DNA of 20,076 nt from a virus. The notes under the pieces were generated by a model, which did no database searches, was not told the origin of the DNA, and saw only the letters and a list, made by a program, of their open reading frames with translations. This document shows, one piece after another, positions 15,196-20,076 of this stretch; the stretch's first letter is position 1, and every line of letters begins with the position of its first letter. A program made the position numbers and the translations under genes. The DNA is taken from IMG/VR virus record IMGVR_UViG_3300044675_000272, positions 1 to 20,076 of that record; one strand, written 5' to 3'.

Positions 15196-15727
15196 AGCAT
15201 CCGCTTTCCCCCACGTACATAGGCTAAACCAATTGATCCTACTATGTGATTGATAATAACTATGGATATTACAAAGCCGATAGTGTTTACCTTATTGCGT
15301 ATCTCTGTGGGTTTGGTAGTATTGGTGTGGGGCCATTACCCAGCCCTCCCGCCGGTAGTCTGCGACCAAGGGAATAAACGTAGCTAATGGGGCAGCTCTC
15401 CTTCTCTCTATGCCTGGATAGGATACACATAGACAGATCGGGGCTAATACCTCCACCTGCAGTAGCAGGAGCTTAGATAAACAAGAGCAGACAGCTTTTA
15501 TAGCTTAGCCATATATATGGGTTAGGTTGCTGCACTCGAAACAAACGCAATAAATATATATATTAAGAAAACTGGGGAAAAGTTTTGTGAGGTCCCCCCA
15601 TCGCTACACCGACCCCCACCCCCCAATAGTGCCTTTCTGACATCGCTACGTATTCTTTTGCTAACGAAACTGGCATGTGTACAGACTTCAAATGTTCGTT
15701 TGGGCTTTATACACACACCCCTTGCGC
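15196..15727. other. Non-coding stretch, candidate replication origin
   Basis: About 530 bases with no convincing gene, downstream of the replication-initiator-like gene. Visible elements: a perfect 12-base palindrome CCATATATATGG at 15509-15520, an AT-rich block (AATAAATATATATATTAA, 15549-15566), a strongly G-rich minus-strand tract (C-runs at 15594-15599, 15613-15617 and 15619-15624), a weak hairpin CCTGC/GCAGG around 15455-15468, and a 9-base inverted repeat ACGCAATAA (15545-15553) / TTATTGCGT (15292-15300). No tRNA-like fold was found. AT-rich DNA next to an initiator gene suggests an origin; no iteron array is obvious. Confidence 0.45.
15262..15387 (+). CDS. Doubtful 41-codon frame with hydrophobic segment
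   Basis: A plus-strand frame inside the otherwise empty stretch, coding for 41 residues with a hydrophobic run (IVFTLLRISVGLVVLVWG, residues 7-24) that could span a membrane. There is no good ribosome site before the ATG, and it faces the opposite way to all neighbouring genes. Listed because it is the only frame of note in the gap; it may well be chance. Confidence 0.2.
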   Translation: MDITKPIVFTLLRISVGLVVLVWGHYPALPPVVCDQGNKRS

Positions 15728-16477
15728 TCAACCCTGCTGGGATAATGCGACCTGCCGGTAGTATCCGAGTCCTGATGGCGGCTGTCTGCCTGTCTGCTGG
15801 TGCCAATGCATGGAATCCTGCAGGATCTGACGCCATTTCTCTATTGATAACTGCTTACTTGCTAACTCCGATGCAATTCTGGCATCTTGCTCGTTTAGCA
15901 CGCGATCAACGCCGCATATCATCCTGCACGCAACTATAAACTCCCGACTATAGTCTTGTGCCTTAACCTCTTCACGTTCTTGTGCAACCTCCAGCTCTCT
16001 CACTTTACGCTTCCTCATCGCATCCTCCGTTGGTAATGTTGGCTCCATCATTGGTTCATCAGTTACATATATGCTATCCACTTCTAATTCATGTCCGTTG
16101 CCAGCAATTGCTATCTGATCTTCTGCTGACAGTGATTTATCGTAGATCACTCGCCACGTACATCCTGCGATGCCTGGCTTACCTGAGTAGCTGTTACCAA
16201 TCTTTTCGATGTATCCAGCTCTGGATAGGATCTTCATCTGCTTATTGATTGCTTGCCTGGTTACTCCCAGCTCTTGCGCTACTCTGCCTTGTGATACCCA
16301 GGTTATCCCTGCTCTGCTTGCAAATGAGCTGACCATCGCTAGTATGGTTCTGTTCCTGTCTGTGATTGTCTTGTCTGTCAGTGACCTGGTTGGGATCACA
16401 GCAAATGGAGTCTTTCTCGGTGGTGTTTGCTTCTTTCTAATGCTCTTTGGTTTTGCCGGCAGTACAAACTTACTCAT
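15728..16477 (-). CDS. Winged-helix DNA-binding protein, likely replication initiator
   Basis: A 249-residue protein (ATG 16477; a GTG at 16483 would add two residues). Residues about 35-105 form a winged helix: LTDRN...ILAMVSSFAS, then WVSQGRVAQELGVTRQAINKQMKILSRAGYIEKI, where the recognition helix is VTRQAINKQMKIL. The C-terminal 70 residues (LNEQDARIASELASKQLSIEKWRQIL, then QPPSGLGYYRQVAL) resemble the tail of plasmid and phage replication initiators. It would bind an origin and help load a helicase. The 530-base non-coding stretch begins right after its stop, consistent with an origin nearby. A transcriptional regulator is the alternative. Confidence 0.68.
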   Translation of the reverse strand: MSKFVLPAKPKSIRKKQTPPRKTPFAVIPTRSLTDKTITDRNRTILAMVSSFASRAGITWVSQGRVAQELGVTRQAINKQMKILSRAGYIEKIGNSYSGKPGIAGCTWRVIYDKSLSAEDQIAIAGNGHELEVDSIYVTDEPMMEPTLPTEDAMRKRKVRELEVAQEREEVKAQDYSREFIVACRMICGVDRVLNEQDARIASELASKQLSIEKWRQILQDSMHWHQQTGRQPPSGLGYYRQVALSQQG

Positions 16478-16583
16478 GCCCACACCAATCCATAGATAGC
16501 AGCATGCCGATCATTACTCCCAGGATCACACCAATCACTATGCCAGCCAAAAAGATACTGATCGACAATACTTGAATCATCAT
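16470..16583 (-). CDS. 37-residue membrane miniprotein with glycine zipper
   Basis: A short frame from ATG 16583 to TAA 16470-16472 with an AGGAG ribosome site five bases upstream (AACAGGAGCAAATG) and ATGA coupling to the preceding gene; its stop overlaps the start of the winged-helix gene. Almost all of residues 5-30 is hydrophobic, a single membrane helix, and glycines fall at 14, 18, 22 and 26 (GxxxGxxxGxxxG), a classical helix-packing zipper. The end is MDWCGHE. It could be a pore-forming, holin-like or regulatory membrane peptide; no family recognised. Confidence 0.68.
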   Translation of the reverse strand: MMIQVLSISIFLAGIVIGVILGVMIGMLLSMDWCGHE

Positions 16584-16840
16584 TTGCTCCTGTTGTACCT
16601 GGCCACCATCGCTGTTCTCAACTGCTTTCTGGCCGGCTCTCCACGCTCTTTCTCAACCAGCACCAAGTAATCAAGCTTAGTTACCTTTGGCTTTCTAGCC
16701 TTGTCTGGCAATTGCATTGCATACTGGATCTCACACTCATGCCGCCAGGCTTCCGAGTATGTGCAGACTTCCCTGCCATCCACAGTCACAGCCTTTGCCG
16801 GCATATGCTGGCCACCACACAGCGAGCACATTAGCTTCAC
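16580..16840 (-). CDS. Zinc-finger-like protein, DUF7696-like
   Basis: An 86-residue protein. Cysteines at 5, 8, 26 and 36 (CSLCGG at the start, REVCTYSEAWRHEC in the middle) suggest a small metal site, then a basic helix (EKERGEPARKQLRTAM). The pattern CxxCGG...DGRxVCTxSExWRxEC is one I know from phages of Burkholderia and Ralstonia (DUF7696-like); function unknown. The start is taken as GTG 16840 because it overlaps the previous stop (GTGA); an ATG at 16831 is an alternative start three codons later. The stop overlaps the membrane miniprotein start. Confidence 0.7.
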   Translation of the reverse strand: MKLMCSLCGGQHMPAKAVTVDGREVCTYSEAWRHECEIQYAMQLPDKARKPKVTKLDYLVLVEKERGEPARKQLRTAMVARYNRSK

Positions 16841-17061
16841 TTAACTCTACCCAGCACAGCCTTTGTCTCCTCTTCGGCTGTCTCTTTCTGCATATCCCTG
16901 CGGATCTTCTCAAATTTCCTAGCCAGATCCATAGCAGTGCCACCAGGCTTGTACTTGAAGTCTGGATTCCACACACTAGCCAGCTGGTTCTTTGTCCTGC
17001 GCTTCTTGGGCTCCTCTTCCACTATCTGCGGTGGCTGTGGCACTAGTTTGATATTACTCAT
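16837..17061 (-). CDS. Hypothetical 74-residue protein
   Basis: A 74-residue protein, basic and charged, with no recognised family. The first third is proline-rich and basic (PKKRRTKNQL), the last third is a charged helix (ARKFEKIRRDMQKETAEEETKA). A good ribosome site (AGGAGAG before ATG 17061) and 4-base coupling at its end (GTGA with the next gene) support it. Possible nucleic-acid contact from the basic patch, nothing more can be said. Confidence 0.65.
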   Translation of the reverse strand: MSNIKLVPQPPQIVEEEPKKRRTKNQLASVWNPDFKYKPGGTAMDLARKFEKIRRDMQKETAEEETKAVLGRVK

Positions 17062-17236
17062 TGCTCTCTCCTTTGATAGTCAATGCATCAGACAACTCTG
17101 CTTCTGCCTGATGATATGCATCACACAGGCCGCTGCTCTCTCTATCCCAATACGTGCACCACAATCCCTCAGAGTGCGCTACTGAATGCATGCAAGCCTG
17201 GCAGCTCTTCTGTCTTTGCAAGAAACGCAGATCCAT
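17054..17236 (-). CDS. Small cysteine-rich phage protein
   Basis: A 60-residue protein with four cysteines spaced as a probable zinc site: C12-x2-C15, C27 and C38 (SCQACMHSV, GLWCTYW, SGLC). This C-x2-C...WC...C pattern with a trailing acidic helix is common in short phage proteins of unknown role. The ATG at 17236 has a strong ribosome site (GGGAGGAATC). It overlaps the next gene upstream by 58 bases in another frame and the next gene downstream by 8 bases. Confidence 0.68.
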   Translation of the reverse strand: MDLRFLQRQKSCQACMHSVAHSEGLWCTYWDRESSGLCDAYHQAEAELSDALTIKGESNE

Positions 17237-17376
17237 CTCTGATTCCTCCCATAATTAAACGTACAGAACTCACCACCTTTGAGATCCTGCTTTATCTGAC
17301 AGCTAGTGCAAAACCTAACTCCTGTCGCATTGCCGCCAATTGGAAACTCTACTTTGTGCTGCTTTTTATGTACCAT
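17179..17376 (-). CDS. Small zinc-ribbon-like protein
   Basis: A 65-residue protein with C23-x2-C26, C38 and C50-x2-C53 (FCTSC, GEFC, WICVSC), a ribbon-like arrangement followed by a basic KDRRAARLAC tail. Similar RWxCxxC segments occur in short phage zinc proteins. Its last 58 bases are shared with the 60-residue cysteine-rich gene in a different frame. The ribosome site at ATG 17376 is weak, so coupling to the preceding gene (28-base overlap) is likely. Function unknown. Confidence 0.58.
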   Translation of the reverse strand: MVHKKQHKVEFPIGGNATGVRFCTSCQIKQDLKGGEFCTFNYGRNQRWICVSCKDRRAARLACIQ

Positions 17377-17702
17377 ATGCTTAGCTTCTGCCCAGTATGT
17401 GGCCGCTTGCTGATCGTCATACCTATGATCTCCGCAGCCTGTAATCGCTTGCAGATCTTAAATATCTGCTCGGTGCCTATCGGGTCACCCTGCCTCAACA
17501 TTGCCTCAAATATGTCTGGCGTTGACAGGTTCCCATACTTTCCCAATATGGCCACAATCCTCTCGTCATGGCGCTTCTTCTTGCCCTGCTGCCTGATGCT
17601 ACTGTCCATGCCAAACTTAATCACCTGCCGGGTTGGTAGATTGTCCACCAGGCTTGTGCGCTTGCCAGACAGCTGCTCTACCGACCACAGCCAGGAAATC
17701 AT
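17349..17702 (-). CDS. Winged-helix-like small protein
   Basis: A 117-residue basic protein. Residues 47-112 (ERIVAILGKYGNLSTPDIFEAML, TEQIFKICKRLQAAEIIG, then LSIWYI) have the layout of a winged helix: helix, helix-turn-helix, recognition helix KICKRL, and a short strand wing. This suggests DNA binding, perhaps regulation of early genes. The ATG at 17702 shares ATGA with the resolvase stop. The first 30 residues look less structured; an internal ATG at 17609 is an alternative start but lacks a ribosome site. Confidence 0.6.
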   Translation of the reverse strand: MISWLWSVEQLSGKRTSLVDNLPTRQVIKFGMDSSIRQQGKKKRHDERIVAILGKYGNLSTPDIFEAMLRQGDPIGTEQIFKICKRLQAAEIIGMTISKRPHTGQKLSIWYIKSSTK

Positions 17703-18016
17703 AACTGATCTCTAACCATAGGTATGAAATCGTCTAGCAACAATACAACACGCCATGGTTGGCCATTGCGTCTGTAAACCACCACCGGTATCTCACCAGG
17801 TTCAATGCACGCTTCCACCTGCTTGCACCAATCCTCAATACAGATCCTCTCTTTACGCTTGACCTCAATCCTAAACTTCCCTATTTGGATATCGTCCTCG
17901 CCATCTCTAGCCTGGCCTAGCTTGCGCTTGACTACAAAACCTAGCTTGTCGCTAAGTATCCCGGCCACCTCGCGCTCGCCAACAGCGCCTTTGTTCCTGG
18001 CTCCTCTGCCGTTCAT
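17699..18016 (-). CDS. Holliday-junction-resolvase-like PD-(D/E)XK nuclease
   Basis: A 105-residue nuclease of the compact Hjc/VRR-NUC style. The N-terminal RNKGAVGERE holds E14; GEDDIQIGKFRIEVKRKE gives D41/D42 and E51-x-K53, the PD-(D/E)XK core; W63/Q66 (DWCKQVE) and PVVVYRRNGQPWRVVLLLDDF complete the fold. Such enzymes cut branched DNA during replication and before packaging. Length and motif order fit phage resolvases well. It is coupled to the ribbon-helix-helix gene before it (ATGA at 18013-18016) and to the winged-helix-like gene after it. Confidence 0.85.
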   Translation of the reverse strand: MNGRGARNKGAVGEREVAGILSDKLGFVVKRKLGQARDGEDDIQIGKFRIEVKRKERICIEDWCKQVEACIEPGEIPVVVYRRNGQPWRVVLLLDDFIPMVRDQL

Positions 18017-18198
18017 TGGTGAGCCACAATCATTCTGTCTAACAGCTCTGCTGTGGTGCTGTAGCGCCTTGATAGCAGCTCTTTAACAGCTTCATCTATC
18101 AATGCAGCCCGACTTCTGCCCTGGTCAGCTGCCGCTCGGTCTAGTAATCGCCTGGTATCAGGCCGTAAACGCACAAAGAACTTGTTAAATTCCTGCAT
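18013..18198 (-). CDS. Ribbon-helix-helix (Arc/MetJ-type) regulator
   Basis: A 61-residue protein with a classic ribbon-helix-helix: strand NKFFVRLRP (5-13), helix A about 14-26 (DTRRLLDRAAADQ), the G27-R-S turn, and helix B about 29-45 (SRAALIDEAVKELLSRR). These dimers insert a two-stranded ribbon in the major groove and bind short palindromes. It is the first leftward gene, with a strong AGGAGG before ATG 18198, and faces the recombinase gene across a 136-base region holding two related palindromes, so autoregulation and control of the recombinase are likely. An antitoxin is less likely as no toxin gene follows. Confidence 0.85.
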   Translation of the reverse strand: MQEFNKFFVRLRPDTRRLLDRAAADQGRSRAALIDEAVKELLSRRYSTTAELLDRMIVAHQ

Positions 18199-18206
18199 AT
18201 AACCTC

Positions 18207-18222
18207 CTAGAGATATCCCAAC
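18207..18222. promoter_or_regulatory. Candidate operator 2 (imperfect palindrome)
   Basis: CTAGAGATATCCCAAC; its reverse complement matches the perfect palindrome at 18293-18308 in 13 of 16 positions. It lies in the leader of the ribbon-helix-helix gene, directly upstream of its ribosome site, where a bound protein could block that gene. Confidence 0.55.
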
Positions 18223-18257
18223 GATAACATTATTTTTAAATTATTTGCTGATTTTTG

Positions 18258-18285
18258 TTGACGCAGCCATTGAACTCTGTAGAAT
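18258..18285 (+). promoter_or_regulatory. Sigma70-type promoter for the recombinase operon
   Basis: TTGACG (18258-18263) and TAGAAT (18280-18285) are separated by 16 bases; the boxes match the consensus at 5 of 6 positions each. Transcription would start near 18292, right at the palindrome 18293-18308. Confidence 0.7.
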
Positions 18286-18292
18286 CGGGGTT

Positions 18293-18308
18293 GTTGAGAT
18301 ATCTCAAC
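18293..18308. promoter_or_regulatory. Candidate operator 1 (perfect 16-base palindrome)
   Basis: GTTGAGATATCTCAAC is exactly self-complementary and covers the expected transcription start of the recombinase promoter. It is a likely binding site for the neighbouring ribbon-helix-helix dimer; MetJ-type proteins use 8-base boxes of similar form (AGACGTCT against AGATATCT here). A recombinase site is the alternative. Confidence 0.65.
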
Positions 18309-18334
18309 CAATCTACCGACCGACAGGAGATCAT

Positions 18335-18979
18335 ATGAAATACGTAGCTTACTTCCGAGTATCCACCGAGCAACAAGGCCGTTCTGGTCTTGGTCTGGAA
18401 TCCCAAAAGCAATTAGTCTCTGCCTACAATGACAGCATCATTGCTGAGTTCACTGAGGTGGAATCAGGCAAGGTAGACAACCGCCCACAGCTGGAAGCAG
18501 CTCTTGAGCTCTGCCGCAAAACCAATGCATCTATTCTTATTGCCAAGATCGACCGCCTCTCGCGTGATGCAGCTTTCTTGCTGACACTGCGCAAATCCGG
18601 TGTTGATATTGTTGCAGCCGACATGCCATCTGCTGGCACCCTGGAGTTTGGTGTGCGTGCAGTGGTTGCACAATTTGAGCGTGAGCAGATCTCCAGCCGT
18701 ACCAAATCAGCCCTGGCAGCTGCTAAAGCTCGTGGTGTAGTGTTGGGCTCACCAACTCCAGAGATCGGCTCAGCAGCCGGCGTAGCAGCTCTCAAAGCCT
18801 CTGCAGATTCATTTGCACAATCACTAGCACCAATCCTGCGTGACCTGAAAGCAGCTGGTTACAGCAGCCTACGCGCAATCGCAGCTGCACTAGCTGAGCG
18901 CAAGATTGAAACCCCTCGCGGCAACTACTCCTGGTCAGCCACCCAAGTATCTAATCTGATGAAAAGGATCCCAGCATGA
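18335..18979 (+). CDS. Small serine recombinase (resolvase/invertase family)
   Basis: A 214-residue recombinase. The catalytic domain has YFRVST with R8 and the S10 nucleophile, SGLGLESQ (17-24), KIDRLSRD (71-78) with D73, R74 and R77, and the long helix including FEREQISSRTKSAL (114-127). Residues about 155-214 (ILRDLKAAGYSSLRAIAAALAERKIETPRG, then SATQVSNLMKRI) form a helix-turn-helix DNA-binding end. I start it at ATG 18335 because AGGAG lies seven bases upstream; the upstream frame to 18245 lacks one. Length fits resolvases or invertases rather than large serine integrases. It cuts and rejoins DNA at short inverted sites. Its job in this phage is unknown: dimer resolution, integration, or inversion. 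Confidence 0.9.
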   Translation: MKYVAYFRVSTEQQGRSGLGLESQKQLVSAYNDSIIAEFTEVESGKVDNRPQLEAALELCRKTNASILIAKIDRLSRDAAFLLTLRKSGVDIVAADMPSAGTLEFGVRAVVAQFEREQISSRTKSALAAAKARGVVLGSPTPEIGSAAGVAALKASADSFAQSLAPILRDLKAAGYSSLRAIAAALAERKIETPRGNYSWSATQVSNLMKRIPA

Positions 18980-19056
18980 ACGACGATTTCTTTACCGGTT
19001 GCATGGTGGGTATCTCCATCATGCTGGCAATAATGTTATTTAAAGGATGGATCTAA
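18976..19056 (+). CDS. 26-residue membrane peptide
   Basis: A very short frame that starts in the recombinase stop (ATGA at 18976-18979) and ends in a TAATG overlap with the next gene. MNDDFFTG is followed by a hydrophobic helix (CMVGISIMLAIMLF, residues 9-22) and a KGWI end: a single membrane segment. The double coupling supports it, but 26 residues could also be a leader that only passes ribosomes to the next gene. No family recognised. Confidence 0.5.
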   Translation: MNDDFFTGCMVGISIMLAIMLFKGWI

Positions 19057-19358
19057 TGAAAACAGGACAGCAGTTAAAACTAGAAATCCTGGACGATATC
19101 GAAGCCAGGCGCTCACAGTTCATCAGCATGGCACGTAACCTGGCTAGATCTATCAGCCGGGAACGTGGCCAGGTATCAATTAATGACATTCGGGAGAAAC
19201 ACCCGCTCCCTGATGATGTACATCCCAGTGCCTACGGAGCTGTATTTCGTGGACCACTGTGGAAAGTAATCGGGTATACCGCAGCAAAACACTCTGATGC
19301 CCATGGCCGGTTAATCAGAATCTACATATGGAATGAAGGAGAAAATAATGGTTGGTAA
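19056..19358 (+). CDS. Small winged-helix-like phage protein
   Basis: A 100-residue protein. After an N-terminal helix, residues about 38-97 (INDIREKHPLPDDVHPSAYGAVFRGPLWKVIGYTAAKHSDAHGRLIRIYIW, here cited in parts) show a layout that I know from unnamed phage proteins: VSINDIRE, HPSAYGAVFRG, WKVIGY, then HGRLIRIYIW. This looks like a winged helix with a beta hairpin. The start at ATG 19056 follows AAGGAT and overlaps the membrane peptide stop (TAATG); an ATG at 19047 is an alternative. It overlaps the exonuclease start by 11 bases. DNA-related function is likely from context. Confidence 0.68.
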   Translation: MKTGQQLKLEILDDIEARRSQFISMARNLARSISRERGQVSINDIREKHPLPDDVHPSAYGAVFRGPLWKVIGYTAAKHSDAHGRLIRIYIWNEGENNGW

Positions 19359-20076
19359 AGTCACCCCCGACAGCATGCTGTCAGCTAGCCGCTTGCCGGC
19401 AGTCCTTGGTCTATCCAAGTATCGCACCCCTAATGATGAGCTCCTGGTATCCATTGATGCCATGAATGGCAAGAAGCCAGCTGATATATCTAATGAGGCT
19501 ATGAGCTGGGGCAATACGCTAGAGCCTGTCATCTTAAATAAGACAGCTGAACGTCTGCAGCTCACCGATCTGAAACTAGACCACCCAAAACCATTCTTTC
19601 ACCCTACACTGCCGCTATGCTGCAGCCTGGATGGATTAGCTGATGGTCGAGGTCAAATCCTGCGCACAGATCCTGATGCTGGCATCTTTGTTATTGGCCA
19701 AGAGTCTATCGAGCTCGATGGGTACGGAGTGCTGGAGGCCAAGCTAACCAGCGGCACACCTGAAAACATACCAGCCCTGCATCGAGGCCCGATCCAATTG
19801 CAAGCGCAAATGGATATCATGGGATTTAAGTGGGGAGCTCTGGCCACACTGTATCGCGGCACCGAGCTCAGAATATTCTTGTTTGCTCCACATCAAAACA
19901 CCTTAGATATCATTAAGAAGATCACCCTGGACTTCCAAAACCGGCTAGAGATCTGGAGATTTGAAAACAGGATCGATCACTTCCCGGTGGCCAACAGTAA
20001 GGATGCAGATACCCTCTGGCCAAACATTACCTCAGAACAGGACGTACTAGAGTTGGATGATGCAGCTGCAGAGTAT
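19348..20076 (+). CDS. YqaJ/lambda-exonuclease-type nuclease, partial
   Basis: The first 243 residues of a frame open to the right edge. Family signs: the entry SASRLPAVLGLSKYRTP (12-28), AMSWGNTLEP with E59, CCSLDGLADG (91-100) with D95, and GVLEAKLTS with E130-x-K132, followed by IQLQAQMDIMG (149-159). These are the catalytic residues of YqaJ-type 5'-3' exonucleases, which prepare DNA ends for single-strand annealing recombination together with a recombinase partner (RecT/Beta type). A partner is expected to lie next, beyond the window. The start ATG 19348 has AAGGAG about seven bases upstream and overlaps the previous stop. Confidence 0.88.
   Translation, partial: MVGKVTPDSMLSASRLPAVLGLSKYRTPNDELLVSIDAMNGKKPADISNEAMSWGNTLEPVILNKTAERLQLTDLKLDHPKPFFHPTLPLCCSLDGLADGRGQILRTDPDAGIFVIGQESIELDGYGVLEAKLTSGTPENIPALHRGPIQLQAQMDIMGFKWGALATLYRGTELRIFLFAPHQNTLDIIKKITLDFQNRLEIWRFENRIDHFPVANSKDADTLWPNITSEQDVLELDDAAAEY

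Noticed and set aside
15175-15215. Possible tRNA T-arm (GGTTC-like segment)
   Set aside because: No matching acceptor, anticodon or D arm can be drawn around it.
15522-15836. Minus-strand frame of 104 codons partly in the non-coding gap
   Set aside because: It overlaps the initiator-like gene by about 110 bases in another frame, has low-complexity content from the G runs, and no ribosome site.
17083-17715. Long plus-strand frame of 210 codons
   Set aside because: It lies opposite four coupled minus-strand genes with motifs and ribosome sites; its own product has no recognisable pattern and no ribosome site.
18013-18198. Ribbon-helix-helix protein as antitoxin of a toxin pair
   Set aside because: The next gene is a resolvase-like nuclease with a PD-(D/E)XK core, not a RelE/MazF/VapC-type toxin; the operator layout fits a phage regulator better.
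18424-18795. Minus-strand frame of 123 codons opposite the recombinase
   Set aside because: Fully covered by the serine recombinase, which has all catalytic residues; the antisense product shows no pattern.

Overview
The window is a contiguous piece of a tailed double-stranded DNA phage with a short-tailed (podovirus, T7-like) virion. No bacterial genes, rRNA, tRNA or CRISPR array are visible. The host cannot be fixed from the sequence. Several small genes resemble families common in phages of Proteobacteria, possibly Betaproteobacteria, and base composition runs from about 30% GC (one line sampled near the left end) to about 50% (one line sampled in the terminase gene).

Layout. Everything from base 1 to about 18,200 is read leftwards (minus strand); from 18,335 to the right edge genes are read rightwards. 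Reading leftwards from the divergent point, the order is: a ribbon-helix-helix regulator, a Holliday-junction-resolvase-like PD-(D/E)XK nuclease, several tiny cysteine-rich or membrane proteins, a winged-helix replication-initiator-like protein, a roughly 530-base non-coding stretch, an SSB-tail-like small protein, a lipoprotein, terminase small and large subunits, a cupin-like protein, two coiled-coil proteins, a DUF6496-like protein, a cysteine-rich protein, a putative decoration or fibre protein, the portal, a Bbp19-like protein, scaffold, major capsid protein, a small possible decoration protein, tail adaptor (gp11-like), tail nozzle (gp12-like), and internal virion proteins (gp14-like, then a partial gp15-like). 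Rightwards lie a small serine recombinase, a 26-residue membrane peptide, a small winged-helix-like protein and a partial YqaJ/lambda-exonuclease-type nuclease.

How it works together. The leftward cluster makes and packages the virion. Genes are tightly packed with ATGA, TGATG or TAATG junctions, implying translational coupling. The capsid gene plus the small gene after it are separated from both neighbours by intrinsic terminators, reminiscent of T7, where a terminator follows gene 10. The divergent region carries a near-consensus sigma70 promoter for the recombinase, and two related palindromes flank it. These are good candidate operators for the divergently encoded ribbon-helix-helix protein and suggest a genetic switch. 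A palindrome with the same 8-base core sits in the capsid leader, which raises the possibility that the regulator also acts there.

No polymerase, lysis cassette or tail-fibre gene is identified in the window; both outer genes are cut by its edges.
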